A stretch of DNA of 64,000 nt, from assembly GCA_022578605.1 (NCBI GenBank), contig MU394126.1, positions 124,001-188,000 on the forward strand, in the 5' to 3' direction. A model generated the notes under the pieces. The model had not been told where the DNA came from and did no database searches. It saw nothing but the letters and a program-made list of their open reading frames with translations. Within the stretch, counting starts at the first letter, position 1. Each line of letters begins with the position of its first letter. Shown here piece by piece: positions 49,026 through 60,024 of the stretch. The position numbers and the translations under genes are program-made. This DNA is from Camillea tinctor (lineage: Eukaryota > Ascomycota > Sordariomycetes > Xylariales > Xylariaceae).

Positions 49026-49974
49026 ATGTCTTCTGCTCAGACCATCTCGACACCCACCAAAGCTACAGCCTCCGCGCCTCTCGCTGACAGCCCCGGTACA
49101 TGGCGACACCCTCGAATGCAGGAGATCACCCGTCGCCAGGAAGCATCTAATTTCACCGAGCGGAATGCCAAGCGCGTCGCCCTCAACGTCGCCGCCTTCT
49201 TCACTCTGATCCTCGGCCACACCGTGCTCAGCAATGTGCTGCCGTCCCGACGAACCTTCTCCTACGAGTGCGTTTGATCTCTTTGTCTCTCTATCTATAT
49301 GTGTCGAGTTTGTAGGAAAACATGTGTATAATTTCCCATGGGCTGACCAAAAAAACATCTTCCTCCCCAACAGGCTCTGGTACTATTTTAACAACGTCTA
49401 CTGGCTGCTCCTCCTGCTGCCCGTCATCAACATCGGCTTCAACCTCCTGCCCCTTCTCCGGCCGCAAGACGACCTCTCCGACATCCCCCTCACCCCGGGG
49501 CAGCGGCACCTCCTCGGCCTGCCGCCCTCCTCCGCGCCCCCCACCCCCGGGTCCGCCTACAGCACGCCGCCGCGGTACTCGCGCACGCCCTCCATCTCGG
49601 GGTCCACGGGCGGCAGCCGGCGCAGCTTCAGCTCGCCCGGCCACAGCCCCTCGGCCTCGCTGTACGGCAGCGGCAGCGGCAGCTTTATGAGCGGAGCCGG
49701 GGCCAGCTTCATGGTGTCGCCCGGCAGCCCGCTGCTGCACAAGGCCATGCAGGGCGCGCGGCGCTCGTCGTTCAGCTCCATCGGCGGCGCCGGTTTCTCG
49801 CCCGCCTCCAGCATCGCCACCGGCGCGTCCATCTTCGGCGGCCCCCCGCCCGACACCCCGAGCCCGAACCCCGCGACTATGAAGCGCAGCACCGTGAGCT
49901 TGAACAGCAAGTGGTTATACGAGAAGGGGCGCGAGCACAGGGGCGCCAGCGGTGCTGCTTGGTTGAATAGCTGA
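49026..49974 (+). CDS. POM34: Nuclear pore membrane protein Pom34
   Basis: Two exons (49026-49267 and 49374-49974; 106-bp intron, GTGCGT donor) encode 280 aa. The N-terminus has the family phrase SPGTWRHPRMQEITRRQEAS. Two membrane segments follow, RVALNVAAFFTLILGHTVLS and, rebuilt after splicing at SYE|LWYYF, NNVYWLLLLLPVINIGFNLL. Then come TPGQRHLLGLPP, a conserved Pom34 motif, and a Ser/Gly/Pro-rich cytoplasmic or pore-side tail ending with the conserved KWLYEKGRE block. Pom34 anchors the nuclear pore complex in the pore membrane with Pom152 and Ndc1. The second exon is much more GC-rich than its flanks. Confidence 0.85.
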
Positions 49975-51482
49975 AGGAAAGGAAAGGGAAGGAGACGAGA
50001 GGGAGGGAGGATGTGTGTATGTGGAACTCTTCTCAGAAAGCTGAGCTGAGCAATGAATGGTAGGAGATTACAGGACAAGGATCATAAATAAAGTAACTAT
50101 ACCAGCGGAGGAATGATCGTTCCGTCCGGGTTACAGGACCAGACAGGTCACGGCATTGGCGTTTGACATTGGCATTCGGCATGGCGACGAGTAATGTGTA
50201 TTTTTCTTCTTTTTTTTCCCCGGCTGTCTCTATCTCAAGGTTCTCGCCATGGAGATAATCATTCAGCTATAAATATAAAAAGTCACACGTCTTGCAAGTG
50301 AGAAAAGTGTCTCCTCCCCCTCCCAGGGGTTACCCGGAGAAAGCGTTACGTGGTTAGGGGAAGAGAGAATTCTGTTAGGAAGTGAGACCAACGGATGCCT
50401 CCTAACTAGAAGAAGTGAAATGACCCCCTTTTATGGGATATATATGTGTAGAATATACCCCCCAAATCAAGTATCTACTAAGAAGTATATACACACTGCT
50501 TTGTAAATCGCATAAGTTGTAAGGTTTTCCCTAGCTCTTATACAGGCACTGAAGTACCCTTACGATGAAGCGTCGAGGATTGGATCCAGGGCCAAAGTAT
50601 CATCCTTTGGTACCCGCGAGTAGATCATGATATAAGGTAGTGTATAGGTTGGAGAGACCATCAATAATATACTAATTTTAAGAACCTCCTTTGTCTTCTC
50701 AAGTCCCGTCAATGAATAGTAGAGTACACAACAGCGATGTCAGTTCTCCTTAGCACATAAATAACCCCTCAATTGAAACTATTGTGTTTGTATTATTCTT
50801 GTTATTCATTTCTCGATCCCAAGTTGAATTCCTTGGGCAGTACAGTACAGTATAGTACGTATATATGTAATAAAACGATCCTCTTGTATTTACAAGCCGA
50901 GTCGATTTTTTTTTTCTTTCTTTCTTGATCTTTAAACCCATCGCCCTTAATTGATCACTACCGCCGTCCCCCTATCCGGCCAATCCTTCCCATCTACCCC
51001 CCAAACCCTCCCGCCTCCTTTGCTCCGGGAAACGTACCGTATGCTCTTATCAACACGTGTAATGCTGTGCTATGCTATACAACGCAATGCAATGCAGAAA
51101 ACGCCAACGCGCAGACATAAGCAAGACCGAGGGAAGTCCGAAAGAAATATCAGAATCTCGGGTTAGTGAGGGAGCCTAAAAGCCGGAAAAAAAAAACAGA
51201 ATAAACCAAGTAATTTCCCCATACTCCATGATCCGATGCCGTTGTTTATTCAACAATGCCTCAGATGGCTTTCTCTCCTTTCTCGCCCCTCGCCACTTTT
51301 CTCTTCTCTTATAAATACCAAGCATCTTTCTAATCATTGGCCTTTTGATATTGCCAAAAATAAACCTCGGTATGAAGAAAACGCCTGCCTCCTTTTTATA
51401 AAGAATTAACCACGCGTGGAGTCATTGTCCCTAAAACAAAAATCGTTGTCTCGTTTTTTTCTTCCTTATCTTAATGTTTGGA
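49975..51482. other. Intergenic region between convergent POM34 and permease genes
   Basis: Nothing gene-like recognised. AT-rich DNA with a T run at 50908-50916. Both neighbouring genes end here, so it holds their 3' untranslated regions. Confidence 0.6.
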
Positions 51483-53393
51483 TCATCTCCGCCACCGTTT
51501 CCAGAACTGCCACGCCGGCGGCTTAGCTCCGGATCCTGTTTCTCGCTTCGCAATCTGGTCTCGACCCTGTATCCGCCAGAAGAATACGGGGATTCCTGCG
51601 AGAACAAATGAGACGACGATAAGCGTCTTGAAGGGCTGCGCAAAAACCGCTCTGCTAAGGAGGAACAGGCTGACGCAGCAGAAAATAATGGGCGTCGTGA
51701 TCCACGTCTTGTACGGCCGCTCGAGATGCGGCTCCTTGACGCGGAGGATGATGAGCCCCAGCACCGTAAGGAAGTAGAACGAATACCCCGCCACACCGTA
51801 GAACGTAACTAGCTCACTGAATTCGCCGACGCAGACGTACACGGCCGTCAGGATGCTGTTGAAAACTAGCGCGTTTACCGGCGTGAAGAATAGCCCCGCA
51901 TCGTCGTCACCGAGTAGGTTATGCAAGCGCTTGGAGAACCAGTTCCTTGACCGAGTGGTCGCCATCCCAGGCTCTGTAGAGCCAACGCCAATGCGGCCGA
52001 TGAAGGCGGGGACATATCCTTCTTTGGCGGCGGCATAGACCAAACGACTACTGGTAAAAGCTGTCGAGTTGAGAGAACCAAAACATGAGGCACTGACAAT
52101 AAGCGCTAGCACGAGTGAGCCTATAGGGCCGAACACCTTACTACCGAACATAACAGCAACCGTATTAGACGAGTTGATGGTATCCAGGGGTAGCACGAGG
52201 AAATATGAGAAGTTGGCGAGGAGGTAACTAATTATCACCAAAGGCATGGCGGTATGGATGACCCGCGGAAGGTCTCGTGAAGGATTACGGAACTCCCCTA
52301 CCACGTAGTTGGTCTTGGTCGAATTAGCAGGGGAGGGGCATATCGGGGGTCAAGAATCAAGACTTACATTATCCCACCCATCATAAGCCCAAAGCCCAGC
52401 ATACAGAGCAACAGCCCAATGGCTCGCATCGGTGCTCGTACCCTCAAACCATTGATGCGTCTTCCAGTCCATATTAGCCTGGCCCGAAAAAGAAAAGCCC
52501 GTCAGAGCAACAACGATGCCAACTATAGTCACGCCTAGCAATGCGATGAATTTTAAAAACATAAGCCCGTCATTGACACGAGTCCCCAATCGCGTAGACA
52601 GGCAGTTCAGGAAGGTTATCACGAATAAGCCCACGAGGCCCATCCCTTTGTTGATCCACGGGTTTATGGTCTCAGCCTCGGCACCGATCACGGCGCGCAC
52701 AAGGTATTCGCCCATGATAATCGCGATGATGGCGGCGCCTCCTGGCTTGAGCACAAGAACAGCAACCCAAGTGAAAAGGAAGCCGGCCAGCTCGCCCATG
52801 ATCTTAGAAAGATAGGCTTGCGCTCCGCCATTGAGCGGGATAGCGCCCCCTAGTTCCGCATAGCTTGCAGCACCCGTCCACGCCAGAACACCAGCTATAG
52901 CCCACACAATCAGGGACGCGCCGGGCGAACCAACATTCATATTGACCTGACTGGGCGATGCAAAGATACCGGAGCCGATTATAAGACCAACGATGAGACC
53001 TAAGCCGTTGAGATAGGTCAAGGTCTTGTGCTTTTCCAGAGATGCCCCACCTACACCGCCATGGCGCTGGGCAGCCGACGTAGGAGCGCCGAGGGGCGCG
53101 TAGCCGGGAGCAGTAGAGGAGGAGAGGGGGAAGAGGTTCGCCGAGTAGTCGAAGTTGGAAGTAGTGGAATAAGTCCTGACGTGACGAGCGCCAAAGCCGG
53201 ACTGCCCAGCAGGATTGCCGTTGTCTAAGGGGTCATCTTGCTCGAGGGAAAGCTTGCGCGAGGAGGATACAGAAGGTCTCGAGTCAGTGTCGGAGTAGGT
53301 ATCATGGCCATGGCTGGAAGAGGCAAGAGAAGCAAGCTCGAGAGAATCGCGGGCGTCGGGGCGAAGATTGGAGGAGGAATAGTGAGCGGGCAT
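51483..53393 (-). CDS. LAT/Mup1-type amino-acid permease
   Basis: Two exons on the minus strand (53393-52368 and 52313-51483; 54-bp intron with GTAAGT donor and CTAAT branch region) encode 618 aa. About 125 N-terminal hydrophilic Ser-rich residues, likely regulated by phosphorylation or ubiquitin, precede the transporter core, which opens with GLGLIVGLIIGSGIFASPSQ, the APC-superfamily TM1 signature. The splice joins AYDGWDN to TNYVVGEFRNPSRDLPRVIH, the conserved TM6-TM7 region of L-type transporters. About 12 membrane segments can be traced. Homologues such as yeast Mup1 take up methionine and cysteine; others move large neutral amino acids. Substrate is not readable from the sequence. I chose ATG 53393 (MPAHYSSSN); the frame continues upstream without an ATG. 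Confidence 0.88.
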
Positions 53394-54683
53394 TGCATAT
53401 GGAGTTTTTGTAACGAAGAACGGAGAGCGGAGAGAGTAGAGTAGAGTAGCGATTTCAAGAAAAGGCTTTAATAGATGATGCGTATACGATGCGATTTGGG
53501 GGAGCAAATCATTGTCGGCAACCCAGTATAGCTGTTTATATGATGTCAGGCGGTGCGGGTGCGTCGCGCAACTCTGGGTTGGAGATTTATTTGGTTGAGC
53601 GTTTGCCGTTGGCTGCCGACGTTAGCCAATTCAAGATTGTGTGTGTGTGTGTGTGTGTGTTATGTATTGTATGGTAATGGTATGTATGTATGTATGATAT
53701 ATGATGTATGGATTCGTATTATACAGTTAAAGAAGCACGAAGACAGAAAAAAAGTATCAAAAAATTGAATAACAACAAAAGACCCTCTTCGTCGTTTTGA
53801 GTATCAAAAGGTTTTGAGAGAGAGAGAGAGGAAAAGAGGAAGAAGGAGGTTTTGAAGAAATAGAAGAAACAATGAACTTACTATTAGGTAAGTAGTAGCT
53901 AACCTAACCTTAATAAGAGATATATACCTACCTAACATTACCCGTGTAACTTGGAACACTTTCTTTGCCGTCCCCTTTAAACGTAAGGGGTCTGTGCACT
54001 TAACTTTCGTCCCTATTGCCTAGGTATAATTTTAAGTCGTACATGCAAATAACCTAATACATTACGCATAATCACATTTAAGGTACTACCTATAGAGTGC
54101 TACTACACCACGCAAGTACACCTAAATTATAAACTTCATTATTTTGTCAAATCATGAAAGTCCTCCAACGCTTACTACAGATAGCAAATGAATACTTAGA
54201 ACCATTGGCTTACTGTTTCTATTCTGTTTTGTATTATCCTGAATTTTATATTTTGCCCCGTGACCTTGCCATGGTAGAAACAAAATATGTACAAGAAATA
54301 AGTACAAGTAAACTCGTAAGCCCCTGAAATGTTGAAATGGAGTAGCACGGTTTAGGGCGGGAGTTTCATATGTACTTACATTGTATGTACCTAAGGTAGC
54401 GGGGGTGGGGCTACACGGAAGGTCGTTTGTACTTCCTTGGCGCATCCGATGCACGCAATTGAATTGAATCAATCAGATTTTTTTTTTCTTCTTATAAGAC
54501 ATCCCACCTTATTACGTATCTAACTACTTCTATTCATACCTAGGTACCTACAATTGTTTACATACCTTTACCTAACAACTCAAAAATTTATACGCAGATG
54601 AAGAATCTCTACAAGATTCAAAACTAAACACTCTTTTTCTTTTGTCTTTTTCTTATTCGACCTGCGATCATGCATGCTATTCA
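53394..54683. other. Divergent promoter region between the permease and LeuRS genes
   Basis: No gene. Contains a GT repeat (53639-53660), TATGTATG repeats (53680-53696), GA-rich DNA (53815-53850) and TACCTA words (53895-53935, 54535-54575). A T run at 54480-54487 lies upstream of the LeuRS leader. Confidence 0.6.
53639..53660. repeat. GT dinucleotide microsatellite
   Basis: About eleven GT units in the permease upstream region. Confidence 0.85.
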
Positions 54684-57600
54684 ATGTCTTCCGCCGCCAT
54701 AAAGATCGCTGGTCAGCTCAGACCATCATGTCTGAAGCTTCCCATCCAATCCTCGAGGGTCCTCCTCCTTCGGACATATGCCACAGAATCACCTCTTCGT
54801 CCCTTCATACCACTCAACCTTCCAGACCTCGATCAGAAATGGCGAGGGCGGTGGCGGAGAGCACTTAACTTTGAGGAACAAAGTGTACGCCGTCAGAATA
54901 ACAACAATCCTATCCTCAATCCTAGACAGCCCAAGTCCAACGGCGGGACCAAGTACATCCTACCCATGTTTCCCTACCCCTCTGGCACTCTTCACATGGG
55001 ACATCTACGTGTATACACCATTGCCGATGTTGTTGCTCGATTCCACAGGATGCAAGGCTCTGAGGTCATCTTACCCATGGGCTGGGATGCTTTCGGACTG
55101 CCTGCTGAGAATGCCGCCATCGATCGTGGTATTGAACCTCAAAAATGGACCATCGACAATATTTATCGTATGAAGAAGCAGATAGAGGCTATGAATGGGA
55201 GCTTTGACTGGGCTAGGGTTGGTTGAACTATCATCTTGTCGCTTCTGTTGCTTTCTAGTGTTGACCCTCGTCGCGCAGGAATTCGCAACTTGCGAGCCCA
55301 GTTACTACAAACACACCCAAAAGATCTTTCTTCTCCTGTACAGACACGGCTTGGCCATACGAAAGGAGGCCCCAGTCAACTGGGACCCGATCGACCGGAC
55401 CGTCCTTGCCAATGAACAAGTCGACGCGCAAGGCCGTTCGTGGAGATCGGGGGCTAAGGTCCAGAAGATCGAAATGAAACAGTGGTTTTTCCGCGTCACT
55501 AAGTTCAGGGAAGCTTTGCTACGGGATCTGGAGCAGCTCTCCAAAAACAACAATTGGCCCGAAAACGTGATTGCCATGCAAGAGAACTGGCTCGGCCGGT
55601 CAAACGCCGCTCGCTATTCCTTCCCTATAACGCGGGAGAACGCCTATCCCGCTGACCGTCAGCCCGCGCGTTCGGATGGCAAGCACAAGATAAAGCCTCT
55701 CTTAAAGGTCGAAGTATATACGACAAGACCGGAAACCATATACGCCGTCCAGTATATCGCCCTCGCACGAGATGCACCCCTGGTTCTGTCATTAGCTGAG
55801 CGCGATCCAAAGCTTGCTGCTTGGCTAAGAAGCACAGAAGATCTACCGCCTGAGAGCACCGAGGGCTATAAGCTTGAGGATACAAGCACTTACAATCCTG
55901 TGTATTGTCAGAATGGTGAGGTGTCTGAGGATTCTCAACTGCCTGTCTACGTTGCCAGTTATGTCAGAGGAGACTATAAATCAGGGGCTATTATGGGAGT
56001 TCCCGCCCACGATGCAAGAGATTTTGCCTTTTGGAAGCGGCACAACCCGGATAAACCTCTTAAATTTGCTGTCACACCGGATCGTGAGGGCTGTGACCCC
56101 GTGGATCAAGATCAACCTTTTCTCGGATCCGGATATATGACAGGACTCGCTGGCCAACATCGTGCTCAGCCGTCTAAAACCGTGGCGGAAACAGTTGCAG
56201 CCGAGGTCAGGAGCACTTTTGGCGTAGCCCAGGATTTCCAGAACTGGAAGATCCGGGATTGGCTTATCAGTAGGCAGAGGTATTGGGGAACGCCGATTCC
56301 TATTATTCATTGCTGGAGTTGCGGGCCCCAGCCGGTTCCTGAAGATGACCTTCCTGTTACTCTCCCTGATGTTCACAAACATTGGCAGGATGGTAAACTT
56401 GGTAATCCTCTCGAGGAAGCCCACGAGTGGCTTCACACGCCATGTCCTAAATGCCATCGCCTCGCAAAAAGGGAGACCGATACAATGGATACCTTCGTTG
56501 ACTCAAGCTGGTACTACATGCGATTCGCAGAGCCCAATAATCTGGACATGCCAGTCTCCGAAACTGCAGCGAATAGTGTCTTACCGGTGGATATATATAT
56601 CGGTGGAGTCGAACATGCTATACTACACCTCCTTTACGCACGGTTCATGTATAAGGCCTTGACGGCTATTCTCTACCCAAACCTCAGCATGCCCGTCGAT
56701 GAGATTGGTCTTCCAGACAAGGAAGCTTCTAGTGTTTCGGGTCCTAGCGTTACAAACTCTTTTGCGGAACCCTTTAAGAAGCTGGTTACGCAGGGCATGG
56801 TACATGGCAAAACTTACTCCGACCCCGACAGCGGCCGCTTCCTGAAGCGTACTGAACTCGATCTCTCTGATCCCAAGAAGCCTATAATATTAGATACGGG
56901 AAAGCAGGCAAACGTTAGTTTTGAGAAGATGTCGAAATCTAAATATAACGGCGTCGATCCGATTGATTGTATCGAGGAACATGGCGCCGATGCTGTGAGA
57001 GCTCATGTCTTGTTTCAAGCACCGGTCGGAGAGGTCTTGCTCTGGGATGATAGTAAAATATCGGGCATCACACGGTGGTTAAACCGTGTCTACCACCATG
57101 TCTATAGCCTCGCCGGTACTGGGATGTCTGGCAAGGTATCAGCATTGGATTTCGATGCCGTAAGGTGGTTCTCAAAATCTTCATATACAAGGGATGGCTT
57201 GGCAAAGCAAGATCCAGTACGGGTCAAAGCAGATATGAATGTATGGCGCGCAACACAGGAGTCCATCATGTCCGTTACGAAGGCTTACAAAAACGTCTAT
57301 TCTCTCAACACCGTAGTTTCGACATTGATGAGTCTAACAAACACGATAGTATCCAATCCGGAAGCTTCAACGGTTGTTAGGTGTGCAGCCACATCACGAT
57401 TGCTTCGTATGATGGCACCCATAACGCCGGCTTTCTGCGAGGAGTGTTGGTCTATCCTGCACGACGATAAATGTAGGGGTATTTTCCAATATCTTCGTTT
57501 TGGCTGGCCCAAGCCAGACAACTCGCTACGGCTCCTACAGCCAGATACCCACGAGTCTGCAATTATGATAAATGGCAAGCTACGATGTGTCGTGGAGATG

Positions 57601-57792
57601 CCCCTAAAACCGGGAGGTATGGTTGGAAACAGCCAAGAGCACAAGAGCTGGCTTATAGAAGAGATTCTTAAGATCCCCGAGGCATCGATCAAGCTGGCCG
57701 ATCCTAGGTATGACATTCGGAGTGCAAGGAGGGTGATTGTCGTGCGGGATGGCGCTATTGTCAATTTCGTGCTACCGGACGTACAAGACTAA
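54684..57792 (+). CDS. NAM2: Mitochondrial leucyl-tRNA synthetase
   Basis: Two exons (54684-55217 and 55279-57792; 61-bp intron, atypical GTTGGT donor) encode 1015 aa. The first 35 residues ([20 protein letters not shown]...RTYATES) look like a mitochondrial import sequence. The class I catalytic core has [18 protein letters not shown] (HIGH motif as HMGH, about residue 103) and [14 protein letters not shown] (KMSKS, about 728). Between them lies the CP1 editing domain ([17 protein letters not shown]) and [16 protein letters not shown]. Splicing rebuilds FDWARE+[13 protein letters not shown]. It is the bacterial-type LeuRS that charges mitochondrial tRNA-Leu; in yeast and Neurospora it also assists group I intron splicing. 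Start is the ATG nearest the targeting peptide. It is followed in the same direction by MTQ1. Confidence 0.95.
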
Positions 57793-58384
57793 ATATACGT
57801 TATGCGTAAGGTAACCTAACATATGTTTAGGTAGACATATCTATGTAAATACTCTGCTCTGCTCGGCTAGACCTTAGTCACGACACAGTTAGGCAAATGT
57901 AAATTAAAATACTGCAACATCACCTAGATATAGCCTATATTAGAGTTCAGCAGTGATTTATCTCATGAAATAGCAGAACTTTATAGATTAGTTGTATGTA
58001 CTTAGTTGAATAGGTACTGACCCCTGAAGTCTGTAGGTGGACATTTATACGAGTTCTAACCTAGGTTTATATACACTATATATATGCATATAAAGACGAT
58101 TATCTGTGTAACCACTATCCTGCCTCCTCCGCTGTGGTTTGAATATCGGTATATCCATAACAACTACTAACCCCTTTTTCTAAAAAATTTGTCAACGGCC
58201 TAACTCTGAACTTGAACCTATTTTGATACACCTACCCCCTATTCCTTACCCCTTTAAACATAGGTCAGACGCATTTACTATTTTATTATATTCTTTTTTT
58301 GTTTTTTTTTGGTTTTTTTTTTTAAAAAAAAAAAAGAAAAAAAAAGAAATCTATTGCCAACCAAATAACTCCATCCTCGCCCGT
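57793..58384. other. Intergenic region between NAM2 and MTQ1
   Basis: No gene. AT-rich, with several TAGGTA words. It ends with a long poly-T/poly-A stretch (about 58293-58349) right before the MTQ1 start. Confidence 0.6.
58293..58349. repeat. Poly-T / poly-A inverted homopolymer tract before MTQ1
   Basis: Three T runs separated by single G or GG, then about twelve T directly joined to about twelve A, then A-rich DNA with single G. The T and A runs can fold on each other. It ends about 35 bases before the MTQ1 ATG. Confidence 0.8.
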
Positions 58385-59455
58385 ATGCCGCGCATCCCCC
58401 GCGCGCTCCTCCGCGCCGCCCACCGGATCTCCCCCCACCTCGCCGCCCTCCTGCCCGCCTGCCGGGACCTAGCCTCCGCGCGGAACGAGCTGCGCTGGAT
58501 ACGCGAGCACGTGCTCCGCCTCCACCGTCCGCATCCCCTCTCCGCATCACCTCCCTCCTCTTCTCCCCGCAAGAAGCGAACCCCGAAGGCCGGCCATGGT
58601 CACGGTAGTACCATAGAGGCAGCGGTGTCCCGCCTCTGCCGCCGCCGCGCCGCCGGCACGCCCCTCCAGTACGTCCTCGGCTCCCAGCCCTTCGGCCCCC
58701 TGGACCTGGCCTGCCGCCGCGGCGTGCTCATCCCGCGCCCCGAGACCGAGGCCTGGGCCGCGCACCTAGCGGCGATCATGCGCCCCGGCGCCGTGGCGGC
58801 GCGGGTCGTGGATGTGTGCTCCGGGACCGGGTGCGTCGCGCTGCTGCTGCGCGCGCTGCTGGGGAGCGGCCTACGCGTGATGGGCTTCGATGTCGAGCCT
58901 AGGGCGGTGGCGCTCGCGAGGGCGAATCGCGAGAGGAATGTGAAGATGGGTGTTTTACTGCGGGAGGGGGTCAGGTTCGAGAGGGCGGATGTGTTTGAGC
59001 GGGGGTGGGTCGAGAGGCTGGCGGAGCGGCCCGTGGATGTGCTGGTTTCGAATCCGCCGTATATATCGGTTCGCGGGTTCAATCGCGATACGGGGCGCTC
59101 GGTGCGCAATTTCGAGCCGCGCCGAGCGCTGGTTCCGTCCCCGGATGGAGTAGGAGAGCGGCCGGCTGATTGCGCCCCGGAGGATGTGTTCTACGCTCGC
59201 TTGCTGGACGTCGCGGCCACGCTGCGCCCGAAGATCGTGGTCTTTGAGGTGGGCGACTTGGATCAGGCGGTTAGGGTCGTGGAGATGACGACGCGCCGGA
59301 GGGAGAGGTGGGATGAGGTCGAGATCTGGAGGGATTGGCCAGATATGCGACCTGATGAGGAAGAGGCCCAGGTAGTCCAGGTTGAGGGCCGGGGCGATGT
59401 GCCGGTAAGAGGGTCGGGGCATGGGAGGGTGGTGTTTCTTCGGCGGCTACCATGA
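58385..59455 (+). CDS. MTQ1: Release-factor glutamine N5-methyltransferase (HemK/Mtq1 type)
   Basis: A single exon of 356 aa. It methylates the glutamine of the GGQ motif of peptide-chain release factors; the mitochondrial form in yeast is Mtq1. The sequence shows a HemK N-terminal helical region with GTPLQYVLGSQPFGPLDLAC and LIPRPETEAW. The SAM-binding motif VVDVCSGTGCVALLLRALLG (about 142-160) and the catalytic SNPPYIS (about 222-228) follow. The N-terminus (MPRIPRALLRAAHRISPHLA) is Arg/Ala/Leu-rich and acid-free, as in mitochondrial presequences. Start at 58385 is the first ATG in the frame after the poly-A stretch; the frame continues upstream only through that homopolymer. The gene is much more GC-rich than its surroundings. 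The neighbour NAM2 is also a mitochondrial translation gene. Confidence 0.9.
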   Translation: MPRIPRALLRAAHRISPHLAALLPACRDLASARNELRWIREHVLRLHRPHPLSASPPSSSPRKKRTPKAGHGHGSTIEAAVSRLCRRRAAGTPLQYVLGSQPFGPLDLACRRGVLIPRPETEAWAAHLAAIMRPGAVAARVVDVCSGTGCVALLLRALLGSGLRVMGFDVEPRAVALARANRERNVKMGVLLREGVRFERADVFERGWVERLAERPVDVLVSNPPYISVRGFNRDTGRSVRNFEPRRALVPSPDGVGERPADCAPEDVFYARLLDVAATLRPKIVVFEVGDLDQAVRVVEMTTRRRERWDEVEIWRDWPDMRPDEEEAQVVQVEGRGDVPVRGSGHGRVVFLRRLP

Positions 59456-60024
59456 GAAGTTATAATATTAAGTCAGAGCTTCACAGAACATACGGGCAGG
59501 TCCGTTTCCATCGGTATCGTAGGATGCTAGCAGTCAGGGAATTATGAGATATGTTAGTGTATAAATACTTGTTACCCCTAGGATAGAGGGTTATTACCGT
59601 CCTCATTATAAAATTCATCACATCAGACTAGAAATACCGCCAATAATCACTATTGCAGAACACGATCTTCCTAAGTACAACTTCATCATTTTGATTCTGC
59701 ACATTCGCAATTTAATGGATTTAGGATATTAAAAGCCATAGATGAGTGAAGTTAAGACCTCTTGATTAACCATGTAATCTTAATTAGACCTTATCCTTCT
59801 AGATATCCAAAAGTGTATCTTCATGAAGGACCTCCCGAGTTCCTATTTCGTGACTATAAATCAATGCAACCGTTAAGAAACACTCTTGTCTGGTGGTACA
59901 TAAGATCTCTTATCCTAGCTACAACGTTTATTAAAATATCCCTAATAAAGCAAGTCATGGCTGACGATATATGCTCCTCCCAGTATATACGAGGTGACTC
60001 TTTCTTCTCAGTATCCCTACCAAA
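59456..60024. other. Intergenic region between MTQ1 and feruloyl esterase genes
   Basis: Nothing recognised; AT-rich 3' flanks of two convergent genes. Confidence 0.6.

Noticed and set aside
49291..49740. 149-codon minus-strand frame opposite POM34
   Set aside because: Low-complexity Arg/Gly/Ala product, a shadow of the GC-rich second exon of POM34.
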